From the NCBI GenBank assembly GCA_002239105.1, contig MPNQ01000023.1, positions 1 to 49,024 of the forward strand: 49,024 nucleotides of DNA. The letters are read 5' to 3'. A model generated the notes under the pieces. It was not told the DNA's origin and searched no databases. It saw only the letters and a list, made by a program, of their open reading frames with translations. Positions 41,698-49,024 of this stretch are shown here, piece after piece (position 1 is the first letter of the stretch; every line of letters begins with the position of its first letter). The stretch comes from a marine group bacterium Sva0996 bin134. Its GTDB lineage: Bacteria > Actinomycetota > Acidimicrobiia > Acidimicrobiales > Bin134. The position numbers and the translations under genes were made by a program.

Positions 41698-42879
41698 GTG
41701 AACGAACTGGCTGTTGTAGACCTCACCGATCCGACATTCTGGTCGAACCCTTACCCGGCATTGGCCGAGGCCAGAGACCGTCACCCGCTGGCCAGGGGAA
41801 TCGATGGGAGCCTGATCGCCCTGAGCTTCGACGCAGTGGAGTCGGTGCTGAGGGACCCCCGGTTCCTGACCACCGACCTCTTGGCCCCCCGAGGGATCAC
41901 CGAGGGACCTATCGCTGAATGGTGGGGCCAGGTCATGTTCTCGACCAACCCGCCGGTTCATACGCGGCTGCGTCGACTGGTCAGTCGGGCGTTTACCCCT
42001 CGGGCGGTTGAAGGACTTCGCCCTCGCGTGGTGGAGATAACGGCTGAGTTGTTGGACGGGTTCTCTGGCGACACTGTGGACGTAGTCGCTGAGTTCGCCC
42101 ATGAACTGCCCATTCGGGTGATGGGGGCCATGCTGGGCGTGCCCGATGGGGACCACCATCGCTTCGCGACATGGACGGCAGACCTCGGCCTGGTTTTCTC
42201 TTCGGTTCACACCCCCGAACTACTGGCTCGCCTGGAAGGGGCCATCCATGGGCTCAACGGCTATGTGGCCGAGTTGATTGCCGACCGTCGGGCTCAGCCA
42301 GGCGATGATCTGCTCACCGGCCTCATTGCCGCCGAGGCCGACGGCGACGTTCTCAGCGAGACCGAGTTGGTGGCCATGGTGGAGAACCTGCTCTTCGCCG
42401 GACACGACACCACTCGCTCGATGCTGATGATCGGGGTGGCGCTGCTTTTGTCCCATCCTGATCAGCGAGCTGAGTTGACGGGCGATGCCTCGCTGGCCGG
42501 ACAGGCTGTCGATGAGATCCTCCGCTACGAGGCGCCCGTTCTGGGGTCAGGGCGGGACGCGGCCGAGCCATTGGACCTGTTCGGCGTACCGGTTGACGCG
42601 GGGGAAACGGTTACCACGATGTCCTTGGCGGCCAACCGCGACCCGGCCGCTTTCGACGATCCCGACCGATTCGACATCACTCGGCCAGGAGGCAAGCTGA
42701 TGAGCTTCGGCCAAGGTATCCACTACTGCCTGGGCGCGGCCTTGGCTCGTCTGGAGGGCCAAGTGGCCTTTCCCATGCTGCTGGATCGTTACCCGCGAAT
42801 CGATTTGGCCGAAGAGCCTGAGTGGGTTCCCTACGCCTCCATCCGCCGTTTTGAGAAGCTCATGGTGGCGATAAGGTGA
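41698..42879 (+). CDS. Cytochrome P450
   Basis: A 393-residue soluble P450. I-helix oxygen motif AGHDTT (A234-T239), EILRYE-type K helix, and haem loop FGQGIHYCLG with haem ligand C344. Different in sequence from the P450 at 16540 and closer to broad-range actinobacterial hydroxylases. The start is taken as GTG at 41698, because the longer frame runs through the SMP-30-like gene. It is followed 8 nt later by an MpaB-like oxygenase gene, suggesting two oxidative steps on one hydrophobic substrate. No ferredoxin gene is next to it. Confidence 0.88.
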   Translation: MNELAVVDLTDPTFWSNPYPALAEARDRHPLARGIDGSLIALSFDAVESVLRDPRFLTTDLLAPRGITEGPIAEWWGQVMFSTNPPVHTRLRRLVSRAFTPRAVEGLRPRVVEITAELLDGFSGDTVDVVAEFAHELPIRVMGAMLGVPDGDHHRFATWTADLGLVFSSVHTPELLARLEGAIHGLNGYVAELIADRRAQPGDDLLTGLIAAEADGDVLSETELVAMVENLLFAGHDTTRSMLMIGVALLLSHPDQRAELTGDASLAGQAVDEILRYEAPVLGSGRDAAEPLDLFGVPVDAGETVTTMSLAANRDPAAFDDPDRFDITRPGGKLMSFGQGIHYCLGAALARLEGQVAFPMLLDRYPRIDLAEEPEWVPYASIRRFEKLMVAIR

Positions 42880-42886
42880 ACTAGAC

Positions 42887-43783
42887 ATGCTGCACTGGGC
42901 AAAGAGTCGAGTAATCAACTCAGTAAGCGGCTTGTTTGCCCACGCCGAGATGCCGTTGAAGAACACTGGCAACTTTCCCGGAGATCCGGGACTGTGCGGT
43001 CCAGATTCCATCAGCTGGCGGGTGATCGGCGATGTCAGCGTATTTGTAGGCGGAATCCGGGCACTATTGATCCAGGCCGCCCACCCAGAGGTAGTCGCCG
43101 GGGTGGACGACCACAGCCGCTATCGAGACGATCCTCTTGGCCGGCTCAGCCGGACATCGTTCTATGTCACATCGGCCACCTACGGTGCGATGCCTGAAGT
43201 AGCCGAGGCCATCGACCTGGTGAAGTCGGCCCATCAAGGCGTGAGCGGGACCTCGCATCGGGGACAGGCCTACAGCGCATCAACCCCAGAGTTGGCCGCA
43301 TGGGTCCACAACTCCCTCACCGATTCCTTCTTGGAGTCTTACCAGCGGTTCGGAGGCCGCTTGACCGTGGCCGAAGCCGACCAGTTCGTGGTCGAGCAGA
43401 TGAAGGTGGGGGAGATGCTGGGTGCGTCGCCCTTGCCGGCAACGGCGGCCGAGTTGAGGGCCTGGATCTCCGGCCATCCTGCGCTGGCCTCCAGTCCGGG
43501 GATGCGCGACGCCATTAGATTCCTTCAGAAGCCCCCGATCTCCGCGGCCCAGCGCGCGGGGTACCAAGTATTGATGAATGGGGCAATCACCACGATTCCC
43601 CGTCGGTTGACCACAGTGCTGGGCCTGGCGGCCCCACCCGGAGCCCGAGTGGCCGCCACCGCCATGACCCTCGGACTCCGGAGGGTGATGATGAACAGTC
43701 CAGCGTGGCAGGCGGCACTGGAGCGGTGTGATGTGGCCTACGATCCCCGGCTCTTTCAAGACAAGCGAGTAGAAGCCGCTTAG
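42887..43783 (+). CDS. MpaB/DUF2236-like oxygenase
   Basis: A 298-residue all-helical protein of the ER-bound oxygenase MpaB / latex-clearing protein (DUF2236) family, which binds a haem b through histidine and cleaves carbon-carbon bonds or acts as an oxidase. Expected features are GIRALLIQAAHPEVVAGV near residue 56 and DHSRY just after. It has an AGGTGA site before the ATG. Co-transcription with the P450 is likely. It ends overlapping the convergent amidohydrolase by four bases. Confidence 0.8.
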   Translation: MLHWAKSRVINSVSGLFAHAEMPLKNTGNFPGDPGLCGPDSISWRVIGDVSVFVGGIRALLIQAAHPEVVAGVDDHSRYRDDPLGRLSRTSFYVTSATYGAMPEVAEAIDLVKSAHQGVSGTSHRGQAYSASTPELAAWVHNSLTDSFLESYQRFGGRLTVAEADQFVVEQMKVGEMLGASPLPATAAELRAWISGHPALASSPGMRDAIRFLQKPPISAAQRAGYQVLMNGAITTIPRRLTTVLGLAAPPGARVAATAMTLGLRRVMMNSPAWQAALERCDVAYDPRLFQDKRVEAA

Positions 43784-44973
43784 GGGCGCACCAGGGTTGA
43801 AAGGTTGTCGCGCATGATCATCCGGACCTCGGCCTGGGTCATGCCCGCCAGGGACTCTGCGAAGGCCAGCGGTTCGGCGAGGCCCTCGGCATGTGGCCAG
43901 TCAGAGCCGAACAACACCTGTGATGCCCCTATGGAGTGGGCCAACTCCGCGATCGGTTCCTCGTGGTATGGGGACACGAACACATGGCGGCGGAATATGT
44001 TGCTGGGTTTTTCGGTTAGGGGGCCTCGCAGCCACGGCCCGTTGCGGCCCATGCGGTTCATCTTGTTCATGGCGGCCATCAGGTAGTCCACCCACAGGCT
44101 GCCGTTCTCCACGCTCATCACCCGCACGTTGGGGAATTCAGTGAAGAGGTTGGCGTATATCAGGGCGGCGATCGTCTCCATGATCGGCCGGTCGCCGTAG
44201 AAGCAGGTCCACTGCAAGGCCGATTGCCGGTGCGAAGGGGGATTGGGATCCTCCCCCCAGTGCACTGACATCGACTGGTTGTAGCCCGACTCGCCAATGT
44301 GGAAGCCGACCACGGCTCGGGCTTCGTTGATGCGAGCCCAGAACGGATCGAAGACCGGGTCGGCGATGTTGCGGCCCCCGGCGGGTCCGGGCCGCAAGGA
44401 CACGATTCGGGCCCCCCGGTCCAACGCCCACTCCAACTCGGCCACCGCTCGGTCGGGATTGACCAACGACATCAGAGGAGGGGCATGAATGCGCCCATCC
44501 CGGTTTAGGCCCCATTCGTCGTCCAGCCAGCGGTTGAAGGCCCTCAGGTTGGCGTAGAGCAGGTCGTGGTCGTCCACCATGAAGTGCTCCACACATACGG
44601 CCAGGGTGGGGAACAGCACCGCGGCCTCCACCCCCTGGGAGTCGAGGACCTCGACTCGAGCAGCGCGTGATACGTACTCGGGGCGGTGAGGCTCAGACAC
44701 CTGGCTGCGCTTTACCACTTGGCCTCCACCTTCGCCCTGCTTCATGGCCTCGAGCATTTCCCGCAACATTCCTGGCCTCGGGGCGGTGTCGAAGCTGCGG
44801 TGCTCCAAGAAGGTGAACAGCCGGTCGCCGATGTACACCTCTTCGGAGCCGCCTGGTTCGATTACGGGCCGCACCGCTCGGTCAGCGAACGCCGGGTCGA
44901 TGTAGCGGGTGAAGGCGTCGCGGGGTTCGTAGTAGTGATTGTCGGCGTCGAACACCCGATATCCAAGATCCAT
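43780..44973 (-). CDS. Amidohydrolase-family metal-dependent hydrolase
   Basis: A 397-residue TIM-barrel protein of the amidohydrolase-2 family, similar in layout to the one at 12013. Likely metal-site segments are RVFDADNHYYEP near the N-terminus, VVGFHIGESGYN near 225, and LFGSDWPHAEG near 363. Decarboxylase or hydrolase chemistry is typical. ATG at 44973 is preferred over a GTG at 44979 because TAACCT lies exactly 6 nt upstream. It is divergent from an SDR gene. Confidence 0.82.
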   Translation of the reverse strand: MDLGYRVFDADNHYYEPRDAFTRYIDPAFADRAVRPVIEPGGSEEVYIGDRLFTFLEHRSFDTAPRPGMLREMLEAMKQGEGGGQVVKRSQVSEPHRPEYVSRAARVEVLDSQGVEAAVLFPTLAVCVEHFMVDDHDLLYANLRAFNRWLDDEWGLNRDGRIHAPPLMSLVNPDRAVAELEWALDRGARIVSLRPGPAGGRNIADPVFDPFWARINEARAVVGFHIGESGYNQSMSVHWGEDPNPPSHRQSALQWTCFYGDRPIMETIAALIYANLFTEFPNVRVMSVENGSLWVDYLMAAMNKMNRMGRNGPWLRGPLTEKPSNIFRRHVFVSPYHEEPIAELAHSIGASQVLFGSDWPHAEGLAEPLAFAESLAGMTQAEVRMIMRDNLSTLVRP

Positions 44974-44979
44974 GCGCAC

Positions 44980-44985
44980 AGGTTA
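44980..44985 (-). promoter_or_regulatory. -10 hexamer (TAACCT) for the leaderless amidohydrolase gene
   Basis: TAACCT is 6 nt before the ATG at 44973 on the minus strand. Confidence 0.45.
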
Positions 44986-45054
44986 GGGCTGCATGAGGAT
45001 GGCAAGTAGGGTGGCGCCGGCAATCACCGCCCGATCAGCGAAGGAGACACCGAG

Positions 45055-45852
45055 ATGGGACGGCTGGACGGCAAAGTAGCAATCATCACTGGAGCAGCCC
45101 GGGGGCAGGGTGAGGCCGAGGCCCGGCTGTTCGCCTCTGAGGGGGCCAAAGTGGTGTTGGGTGATGTCCTGGACGACGACGGCAAGCAGGTGGCGGCCAG
45201 CATCGGTGAGAACGCTCGCTACGTACACCTCGACGTGGCCCAAGAGGGCGACTGGGCCGCGGCGGTGGAAGCGGCCGCCAGCATGGGATCGCTGACGGTC
45301 CTGGTCAACAACGCGGCCATCCTCAGGCCGGCAGCCATTGAGGCCACCACCCTGGAGGACTACATGGAGGTCATCAATGTCAACCAAGTGGGCACGTTCC
45401 TGGGCATGAAGGCCGTGCTTGAGCCCATGAAAATGGCCGGCGGGGGCTCCATCGTGAACATCAGCTCCATCGACGGCCAGCAGTCCAAGAACGGCCTCAT
45501 CAGCTACACCGCCTCGAAATTCGCCATCCGGGGCATGACCAAGACCGCGGCTATCGAGTGGGGCCGGTTCGACATCAGGGTCAATTCCATCCACCCGGGC
45601 GGGGTGAACACTCCCATGGGCAACCCCATGAATGATCCTCGGGCCGAGAAGGAGCCCTACGTCTTCCAGGCCATTCCCCGGGTCGGCGAGCCCATTGAGA
45701 TTGCCTACGCTGCCCTCTTCTTGGCCAGCGACGAGGCATCATACGTCACCGGCGCCGAACTGAATGTGGACGGCGGCTGGCGAGCCGGAGCGGTCACCCC
45801 CGGCCTTCCCGGCACCGATCATGTGGTCGACTACGGCTACAACCCCGACTGA
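45055..45852 (+). CDS. Short-chain dehydrogenase/reductase (3-alpha/20-beta-hydroxysteroid-type)
   Basis: A 265-residue SDR. It has TGAARGQGEAEAR in place of TGxxxGIG, NNAAIL, a serine in NISSIDG, and the YTASK catalytic pair. The TGAARGQG form is common in steroid-dehydrogenase-like actinobacterial SDRs. AAGGAG lies 8 nt before the ATG. It precedes a thioesterase by 24 nt. Substrate is inferred only as a hydroxysteroid or similar secondary alcohol. Confidence 0.85.
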   Translation: MGRLDGKVAIITGAARGQGEAEARLFASEGAKVVLGDVLDDDGKQVAASIGENARYVHLDVAQEGDWAAAVEAAASMGSLTVLVNNAAILRPAAIEATTLEDYMEVINVNQVGTFLGMKAVLEPMKMAGGGSIVNISSIDGQQSKNGLISYTASKFAIRGMTKTAAIEWGRFDIRVNSIHPGGVNTPMGNPMNDPRAEKEPYVFQAIPRVGEPIEIAYAALFLASDEASYVTGAELNVDGGWRAGAVTPGLPGTDHVVDYGYNPD

Positions 45853-45876
45853 CGCGTTCGGTTTCCTGTACTCACA

Positions 45877-46545
45877 TTGAGCCAAAAGCCCCTCTGGGAA
45901 GCCCCCAGCGCTGCTTCCAGTCCCGACTACGGCGCTGGCGTTGAGAGGCTGGCATTGGCTGGCGCGGCCCGCCGCCTGCTGAACGCGGTCAGAGTTTCTG
46001 CGGTCGGCGACGAAGCGGTTTCCGACGCCACCGATCTGCTGGAACAAGCTACGAAGCTCCTGGAAGCCGAGCAGATGCAGGGGCTCCACCGCCAGGGGGT
46101 GATGGGCGATCTGGAAGCCGGTTTCGAATCTCGCGACCCGATGCAGTTCTTCCCCTACAGCCCGATCATCGGACGGCTGAACCCGGCCTCACCCCCCGCT
46201 GAATTCTGGGCTGAGGGAGAGGAAGTCCACGGAAGCATGAACCTGTCCGCGGTTTACGCCGGACCGCCCGGGATGGTCCACGGGGGGATCATCGCCATGA
46301 TCTTCGACGAGCTGTTGGGCGTGGTCAACGTGGTCAACGGCCAAGGGGGCTATACCGGAACGCTGAAGGTGGTGTATCGGCGGCCCACGCCGCTGCTCAG
46401 GGAGATCAAGCTGCGAGCGTGGCCCTCAGGCAGCGAGGGACGGAAGCTGTACGTGTCAGGCGAGATGGTTTGCGATGGGACGGTGACCGCCTCCGCTGAG
46501 GGAATTTTCATACGGGCCAACCGGCAACTCATCGACGATCTATAG
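45877..46545 (+). CDS. PaaI-type hotdog thioesterase
   Basis: A 222-residue protein. The C-terminal half (about 100-222) is a hotdog thioesterase of the PaaI/4HBT type: GPPGMVHGGIIAMIFDELLG (with the usual HGG and a nearby acidic residue) and VVYRRPTPL. The first 90 residues are a helical extension. It would hydrolyse an acyl-CoA. Start is TTG at 45877. It lies between an SDR and a DUF1214 protein, probably in one transcript. Confidence 0.78.
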   Translation: MSQKPLWEAPSAASSPDYGAGVERLALAGAARRLLNAVRVSAVGDEAVSDATDLLEQATKLLEAEQMQGLHRQGVMGDLEAGFESRDPMQFFPYSPIIGRLNPASPPAEFWAEGEEVHGSMNLSAVYAGPPGMVHGGIIAMIFDELLGVVNVVNGQGGYTGTLKVVYRRPTPLLREIKLRAWPSGSEGRKLYVSGEMVCDGTVTASAEGIFIRANRQLIDDL

Positions 46546-46569
46546 GGCTTAACGACAACTGGAGAACCA

Positions 46570-47652
46570 ATGACCGACACCCGCTTTGATACCAGTGCCG
46601 CGGTTCACGAACTCCTCGACACCATGAAGGGCCTGGATCAGGAGTTCCTATCGGGTCCCAAAGCGCTGGCCGACGACCAGGCTGTGCTGGAGGGCTACCG
46701 GTGGATCTTCTCCATCACCCAGGTGGCGTTGGACGTGTACGTGTGGGCCGACACCAACCGCCCTCGGTTCACCGAGATCGTGGGTCCGTACAAGAAGTGG
46801 GGCGGCGACAACTCCGACGCCTTCTACTTCATGACCCGGATCGATCCTTCTCGGACCTATCGGGTGACCGTGGATCCCGGCGACGCGGTGTACCTGTCGC
46901 TCACGGTGTACGGCGGCCCCGATGACGGCCGCTACTCCGAGCGTATCGTCGGCACTCTCAACACCACGGAGATGACGCCCAACCCCGACGGCACCTACGA
47001 GATGATTGTCAGTCCGAACGACCACGACGGCAACTTCTTGAAGCTGGCCCCCGATGCAGTGGTGGCCTGCACTCGTGACTACATGAATGACCCTGTCAAT
47101 GGAGAGAAGGCCCGTTGGCGCATTGAGTGCCTGGATCCGGCGCCTCCGTGGAGCGACGTACACACCGATGCCGAGGTGGCCCGGCGCTTCCAGGCCGCCA
47201 CTACCTGGGTAAAAGAGCAGGCGGCCATGGTCCCGATCCCGCTGGGCACGCTCAACCACATGGACGACCCGTTCCCGGTGCCCACAGTGACTTTCGGCTG
47301 GGCCGCGGGAGATGCCTCATACGCCATGGGTGCGTTCGAGTTAGACGACGATGAGGCGCTGGTGTTGAAGGGGAACTCGCCGGAGTGTGTTTTCTGGAAC
47401 ATGTGCTTGTGGAACCAATTTCTGCACTGCTTCAACTACGACTACGACGACGTCACCACCAACGGCTCAAAGGTGGAGTTGGACCCCGACGGGTCGTGGA
47501 CCATCGTCTTGTCCGCGGCCGATCCGGGCGTGCCCAACTGGGTGTCCACCCAGGGTCGGCCCCACGGGCGCATCTGGTTCCGCTGGTTCCTGCCCGAGCG
47601 GACCCCCGACCCCATCAGCGCTGAGGTGGTGAAGCTGGCCAGCTTGGGCTAG
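46570..47652 (+). CDS. DUF1214-domain protein
   Basis: A 360-residue protein of the DUF1214 family. Recognisable stretches are SDAFYFMTRIDPSRTYRVT near residue 80, YLSLTVYGG, and the later AMGAFELDDDEALVLKG and FWNMCLWNQFLHCF. No function is known for the family, although members are often found in steroid or fatty-acid loci. A GGAG lies upstream of the ATG. It ends overlapping the convergent sulfotransferase stop by four bases. No signal peptide. Confidence 0.78.
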   Translation: MTDTRFDTSAAVHELLDTMKGLDQEFLSGPKALADDQAVLEGYRWIFSITQVALDVYVWADTNRPRFTEIVGPYKKWGGDNSDAFYFMTRIDPSRTYRVTVDPGDAVYLSLTVYGGPDDGRYSERIVGTLNTTEMTPNPDGTYEMIVSPNDHDGNFLKLAPDAVVACTRDYMNDPVNGEKARWRIECLDPAPPWSDVHTDAEVARRFQAATTWVKEQAAMVPIPLGTLNHMDDPFPVPTVTFGWAAGDASYAMGAFELDDDEALVLKGNSPECVFWNMCLWNQFLHCFNYDYDDVTTNGSKVELDPDGSWTIVLSAADPGVPNWVSTQGRPHGRIWFRWFLPERTPDPISAEVVKLASLG

Positions 47653-48908
47653 TGCTCTAGTTCAACCGCGAAGCGGTCGGTATAGAAGCTGAGAGCCCGG
47701 CGGCACTCTTCGGCGGTCATGCCGAAGTCGGCCAGGTCGTAGATCACTCGCCCGTGCTTGCCGCGGGGGTGATCGTCCATGTAAGCGTCCATGGCGGCCC
47801 TGACATCTGGGGTGAACGGCTGGTCGGCCAGCTTGTAGATGCGCTCCACCATGGCCACGTCGTCGGCCATGAACTCGTGGAACAGCACATCGAGGGACTG
47901 CTCAGGGGGCACCAATTCGCGGTCGTCGGTGCACGACTGGAGCATGTCGGCGATGAGCTGGGCCCACCATTGGCCGATACCGTGGACGTCCACCGGGTGG
48001 GTGGCGCTCATGCGGGCCGAGTAGCAGATCATGGTGGCGAACGAGGCGGTGATCGACACCGGATCGCGGTGGGTGAACACCACGGTGGCATCGCCGAACA
48101 CGTTCATAAGGGGCCCGATCTGCTCCAGGTGCTGGGGCGACTTGAGCACCCAACGCTCCCGGGGTGGGCGCTGGTGGGTGAGCACTTTGAGTATCCGCTT
48201 GAGGTACTGGTAATGGGGAGTCTGGTCGTGCTCTTTGTAGTAAGACCGCCAGGTGGGCAGCACCGCCAGGCAGTCGAACAGCATCGTGGAGAAGTCGATG
48301 CCCAGTAGGTGGATCTCCTCGTGGACGTGATCCCAGGTCATCTCGTGCATGCGGTCGTAGTGGGGCATGGCCGCGTTGTGGATCACCAGCCCGTTCTTGG
48401 CTCGCTCGATGCGGCCTTCGGTGGTTCCGGATTCCTCAGGAGGGGGAACCGGCTCCATGGCCTCCCACCAGGGCAGAGAGCGAAGTGCAGGGTCAGCAGA
48501 AATGAGGTTGTGTAGGTGGGTGGTGCCCGTACGGGGCAGCCCGGCGATCACAATGGGCCGGTCGATGGGCACATCTAAGGCATCGGGGTGGTCCTTGATG
48601 TACTGCTCTATGCGCAGTCGATTGGCGGCAAACGTGGTGAGCTGGCTGAAGCTGCTCACCCGGCCCATGGGGGAGTGGTCGGCCTCAGTGTCCAATGAGT
48701 GGCACAGCACCTCGAGCGGGGCCCGAAACTCGTCGGGGCCGAAGTCGCTGAGCCCGGTCTGGGCGATGGCCGTGCCCAGGATCGCTTCAGGACTCAGCTC
48801 GATTTGATCGGCCATCGGAGCCATCTGCTCCATCATTTCCGCGATCTCGGGGGCCAGCACCGGATCAACGAGGTCTTCAATGCGAATAGGGGCAGGTCGG
48901 TCGCTCAC
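47649..48908 (-). CDS. Sulfotransferase-family protein (PAPS-binding)
   Basis: A 419-residue protein of the sulfotransferase family common in Acidimicrobiia and Mycobacteria. The 5'-phosphosulfate loop is VIAGLPRTGTTHLHNLIS near residue 120; the 3'-phosphate region is VFTHRDPVSITASFATM near 280. It would transfer sulfate from PAPS to a hydroxyl group, though many members are uncharacterised. Start is taken as GTG at 48908 because TATTCT is 7 nt upstream and the protein then starts VSDRPAPI; ATG codons at 48935, 48947 and 48965 give longer versions. Confidence 0.78.
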   Translation of the reverse strand: MSDRPAPIRIEDLVDPVLAPEIAEMMEQMAPMADQIELSPEAILGTAIAQTGLSDFGPDEFRAPLEVLCHSLDTEADHSPMGRVSSFSQLTTFAANRLRIEQYIKDHPDALDVPIDRPIVIAGLPRTGTTHLHNLISADPALRSLPWWEAMEPVPPPEESGTTEGRIERAKNGLVIHNAAMPHYDRMHEMTWDHVHEEIHLLGIDFSTMLFDCLAVLPTWRSYYKEHDQTPHYQYLKRILKVLTHQRPPRERWVLKSPQHLEQIGPLMNVFGDATVVFTHRDPVSITASFATMICYSARMSATHPVDVHGIGQWWAQLIADMLQSCTDDRELVPPEQSLDVLFHEFMADDVAMVERIYKLADQPFTPDVRAAMDAYMDDHPRGKHGRVIYDLADFGMTAEECRRALSFYTDRFAVELEH

Positions 48909-48915
48909 GCCCGGC

Positions 48916-48921
48916 AGAATA
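48916..48921 (-). promoter_or_regulatory. -10 hexamer (TATTCT) for the sulfotransferase gene
   Basis: TATTCT is 7 nt before the GTG at 48908. Confidence 0.4.
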
Positions 48922-48941
48922 GCGGCGTCGATCATCACCAC

Positions 48942-48947
48942 TAGCAT
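48942..48947 (+). promoter_or_regulatory. -10 hexamer (TAGCAT) for the gene at the right edge
   Basis: TAGCAT is 6 nt before the ATG at 48954. Confidence 0.4.
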
Positions 48948-48953
48948 CTCTCC

Positions 48954-49024
48954 ATGCCCCAACATGTGCCCGAGATCGAGTGGACCGAGGACGCCCTGGA
49001 ACTGCGGAAGTTCGTGTTCGACTA
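48954..49024 (+). CDS. Start of an unidentified gene, cut by the window edge
   Basis: An open frame of 23 codons, MPQHVPEIEW and onward, runs to the edge. TAGCAT 6 nt upstream and divergence from the sulfotransferase support it as a real leaderless gene. The 23 residues are too few to assign a family. Confidence 0.5.
   Translation, partial: MPQHVPEIEWTEDALELRKFVFD

Noticed and set aside
1..49024. tRNA, rRNA, transposase, integrase or attachment site
   Set aside because: Looked for by eye in all gaps and gene products; none seen. Gaps are short and no integrase-like protein is present.

Overview
The window is GC-rich, gene-dense chromosomal DNA that looks actinobacterial, most likely from an uncultured member of the class Acidimicrobiia. 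This is inferred from the gene mix (luciferase-like flavin/F420 oxidoreductases, family III CoA-transferases, two P450s, many SDRs, MpaB/DUF2236, sulfotransferase), from frequent GTG/TTG starts, and from a recurring TANNNT hexamer 6-8 nt upstream of start codons, which is typical of leaderless transcripts. No rRNA, tRNA, insertion sequence, CRISPR array or phage gene was seen. No gap between genes exceeds about 250 bases.

Layout. 1-3.4 kb: a two-gene McrBC restriction system, cut at the left edge or starting just inside it. 3.4-13.2 kb: catabolic genes (GcvT-like protein, LLM oxidoreductase, DUF427-thioesterase fusion, CoA-transferase, SnoaL-like protein, zinc alcohol dehydrogenase, a lipoprotein hydrolase with a neocarzinostatin-like tail, SDR, amidohydrolase). 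13.3-20.2 kb: TetR regulator divergent from a GH20-like glycosidase, then a beta-hydroxyacid dehydrogenase, P450 and TauD-type dioxygenase, and a convergent acyl-CoA dehydrogenase. 20.2-24.2 kb: a zinc-handling island with a Zur-like Fur protein, znuA and znuB without a znuC, a His-rich CDF exporter, and a small protein made almost wholly of His/Asp/Cys repeats. 24.4-29.6 kb: acyl-CoA catabolism (two hotdog hydratase-like subunits, LLM oxidoreductase, double CoA-transferase, enoyl-CoA hydratase). 29.6-35.4 kb: SDR, GMC oxidoreductase, alanine dehydrogenase divergent from an Lrp regulator, then a conserved protein followed by a UGSC-family gene. 35.4-49 kb: MFS transporter, cupin, methyltransferase, aminoglycoside-phosphotransferase-like protein, SDRs, SMP-30, P450, MpaB-like oxygenase, amidohydrolase, SDR, thioesterase, DUF1214 protein, sulfotransferase, and the first 71 bases of another gene.

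Most notable points. (1) At 34826-35374 an in-frame TGA is followed by Gly-Ser-Cys and by a hairpin fitting a bacterial SECIS element, so two apparent ORFs are best read as one selenoprotein. (2) At 23859-24191 a 110-residue protein carries six 14-residue His/Asp/Cys repeats and overlaps the start of a zinc exporter. (3) At 16470-16529 five 11-bp repeats at the end of a dehydrogenase gene push it out of frame with a stop that would otherwise overlap the P450 start (TGATG); losing one copy restores that junction. (4) A lipoprotein hydrolase is fused to a neocarzinostatin-like domain. (5) Leaderless-type promoters recur across the window.

How the parts fit. Much of the window appears devoted to activating, oxidising and thio-esterifying hydrophobic acids, alcohols or sterol-like compounds. 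The actual substrates cannot be read from the sequence. The zinc island combines uptake, sensing, export and a probable metal buffer.
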